Positions 5,360-5,566 of a stretch of 5,566 bases of DNA are shown piece after piece (the stretch's first letter is position 1; each line of letters begins with the position of its first letter). Both the position numbers and the translations under genes were made by a program. The stretch is from an uncultured Lachnospiraceae bacterium (GTDB taxonomy: Bacteria; Bacillota; Clostridia; Lachnospirales; Lachnospiraceae): the NCBI GenBank assembly GCA_902496125.1, contig CABUZU010000121.1, forward strand, positions 1 through 5,566, written 5' to 3'. Under the pieces are notes generated by a model. That model was not told the origin of the DNA. It saw only the letters and a program-made list of their open reading frames with translations, and did no database searches.

Positions 5360-5566
5360 ATGAGTTTAGATGTTAATACTAAAAAATTAAAAAAGAATGC
5401 ATTTCGTGTTTCAAAAGAACGTGGCATCGGTGCCTCTCGTATTCGTGTGCCAGGTGGATATTTACCTGCCGAAGTATTAGGAATGGTTCAAGAGATTTCA
5501 CAAAAATATGGTAACGGTGTCATCCATTTAACAACTCGTCAAGGCTTTGAAATTGAAGGGATTCAC
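5360..5566 (+). CDS. asrC: Anaerobic sulfite reductase subunit C, N-terminal part (cut by window end)
   Basis: The first 69 codons of AsrC, the catalytic siroheme/4Fe-4S subunit that reduces sulfite to sulfide with six electrons. Start: ATG 5360 follows a perfect AGGAGG (5349-5354) by five bases; that site overlaps the asrB stop codon, giving a 9-base gap. Seen: a sulfite/nitrite reductase ferredoxin-like half-domain with IGASRIRVPGGYLPAEVLGMV and YGNGVIHLTTRQGFEIEGI. The LTTRQ(G/N) segment belongs to the substrate and siroheme-binding region of the family. The siroheme and cluster cysteines lie beyond the window and cannot be checked. The frame is open to the last base. Confidence 0.94.
   Translation, partial: MSLDVNTKKLKKNAFRVSKERGIGASRIRVPGGYLPAEVLGMVQEISQKYGNGVIHLTTRQGFEIEGIH

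Noticed and set aside
1..5566. Mobile elements, CRISPR arrays, tRNA or rRNA genes
   Set aside because: No transposase or integrase motifs, no repeated spacers, no terminal repeats and no tRNA-like cloverleaf were seen. Gene order and base use look uniform.

Overview
The window looks like chromosomal DNA from a low-GC anaerobic Firmicute, most likely a clostridium and perhaps a Lachnospiraceae-type organism. The reasons are the AT-rich sequence, strong AGGAGG-type ribosome binding sites, T-tailed hairpin terminators, a type III pantothenate kinase, a ThiW-type ECF S-component and an anaerobic AsrABC sulfite reductase operon. I see no insertion sequence, phage gene, tRNA, rRNA or CRISPR array. 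The genus is inference; no taxonomic marker is present.

Layout. (1) 1-1561, plus strand: the 3' part of thiC (the pyrimidine arm of thiamine synthesis) overlaps thiW (thiazole-precursor uptake), and a strong hairpin terminator closes the unit. (2) 1608-1855, plus strand: an isolated unit with a near-consensus sigma-A promoter. Its spacer holds a CsoR/CstR-like operator. It drives a tiny membrane protein whose reading frame is broken by an apparent single-base loss. (3) 1856-1903: a terminator that can work in both directions between converging genes. (4) 1902-2666, minus strand: coaX, with glycine substitutions in two usually conserved motifs. (5) 2667-2784: a divergent promoter region. (6) 2785-3453, plus strand: a Crp/Fnr-family regulator. 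(7) 3454-3543: a 90-base gap holding the regulator's terminator and the asr promoter. (8) 3544-5566, plus strand: asrA, asrB and the start of asrC, which is cut by the window edge.

How the parts fit. AsrA and AsrB form the electron-delivery arm (iron-sulfur and flavin) that passes NAD(P)H electrons to the siroheme subunit AsrC, which reduces sulfite to sulfide. The adjacent Crp/Fnr protein is the obvious candidate regulator. Its recognition helix carries the RETxxR pattern of CRP-like proteins that read GTGA half-sites. The only GTGA-N6-TCAC palindrome I noticed lies between it and asrA, centred about 40.5 bases before the start predicted from a perfect TATAAT box that has no good -35. That palindrome is also the stem of the regulator's own terminator. 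This apparent merger of terminator and class II operator is the most interesting observation here. The CsoR/CstR-like operator on the nearby small gene is a possible second sulfur-related or metal-related control element.
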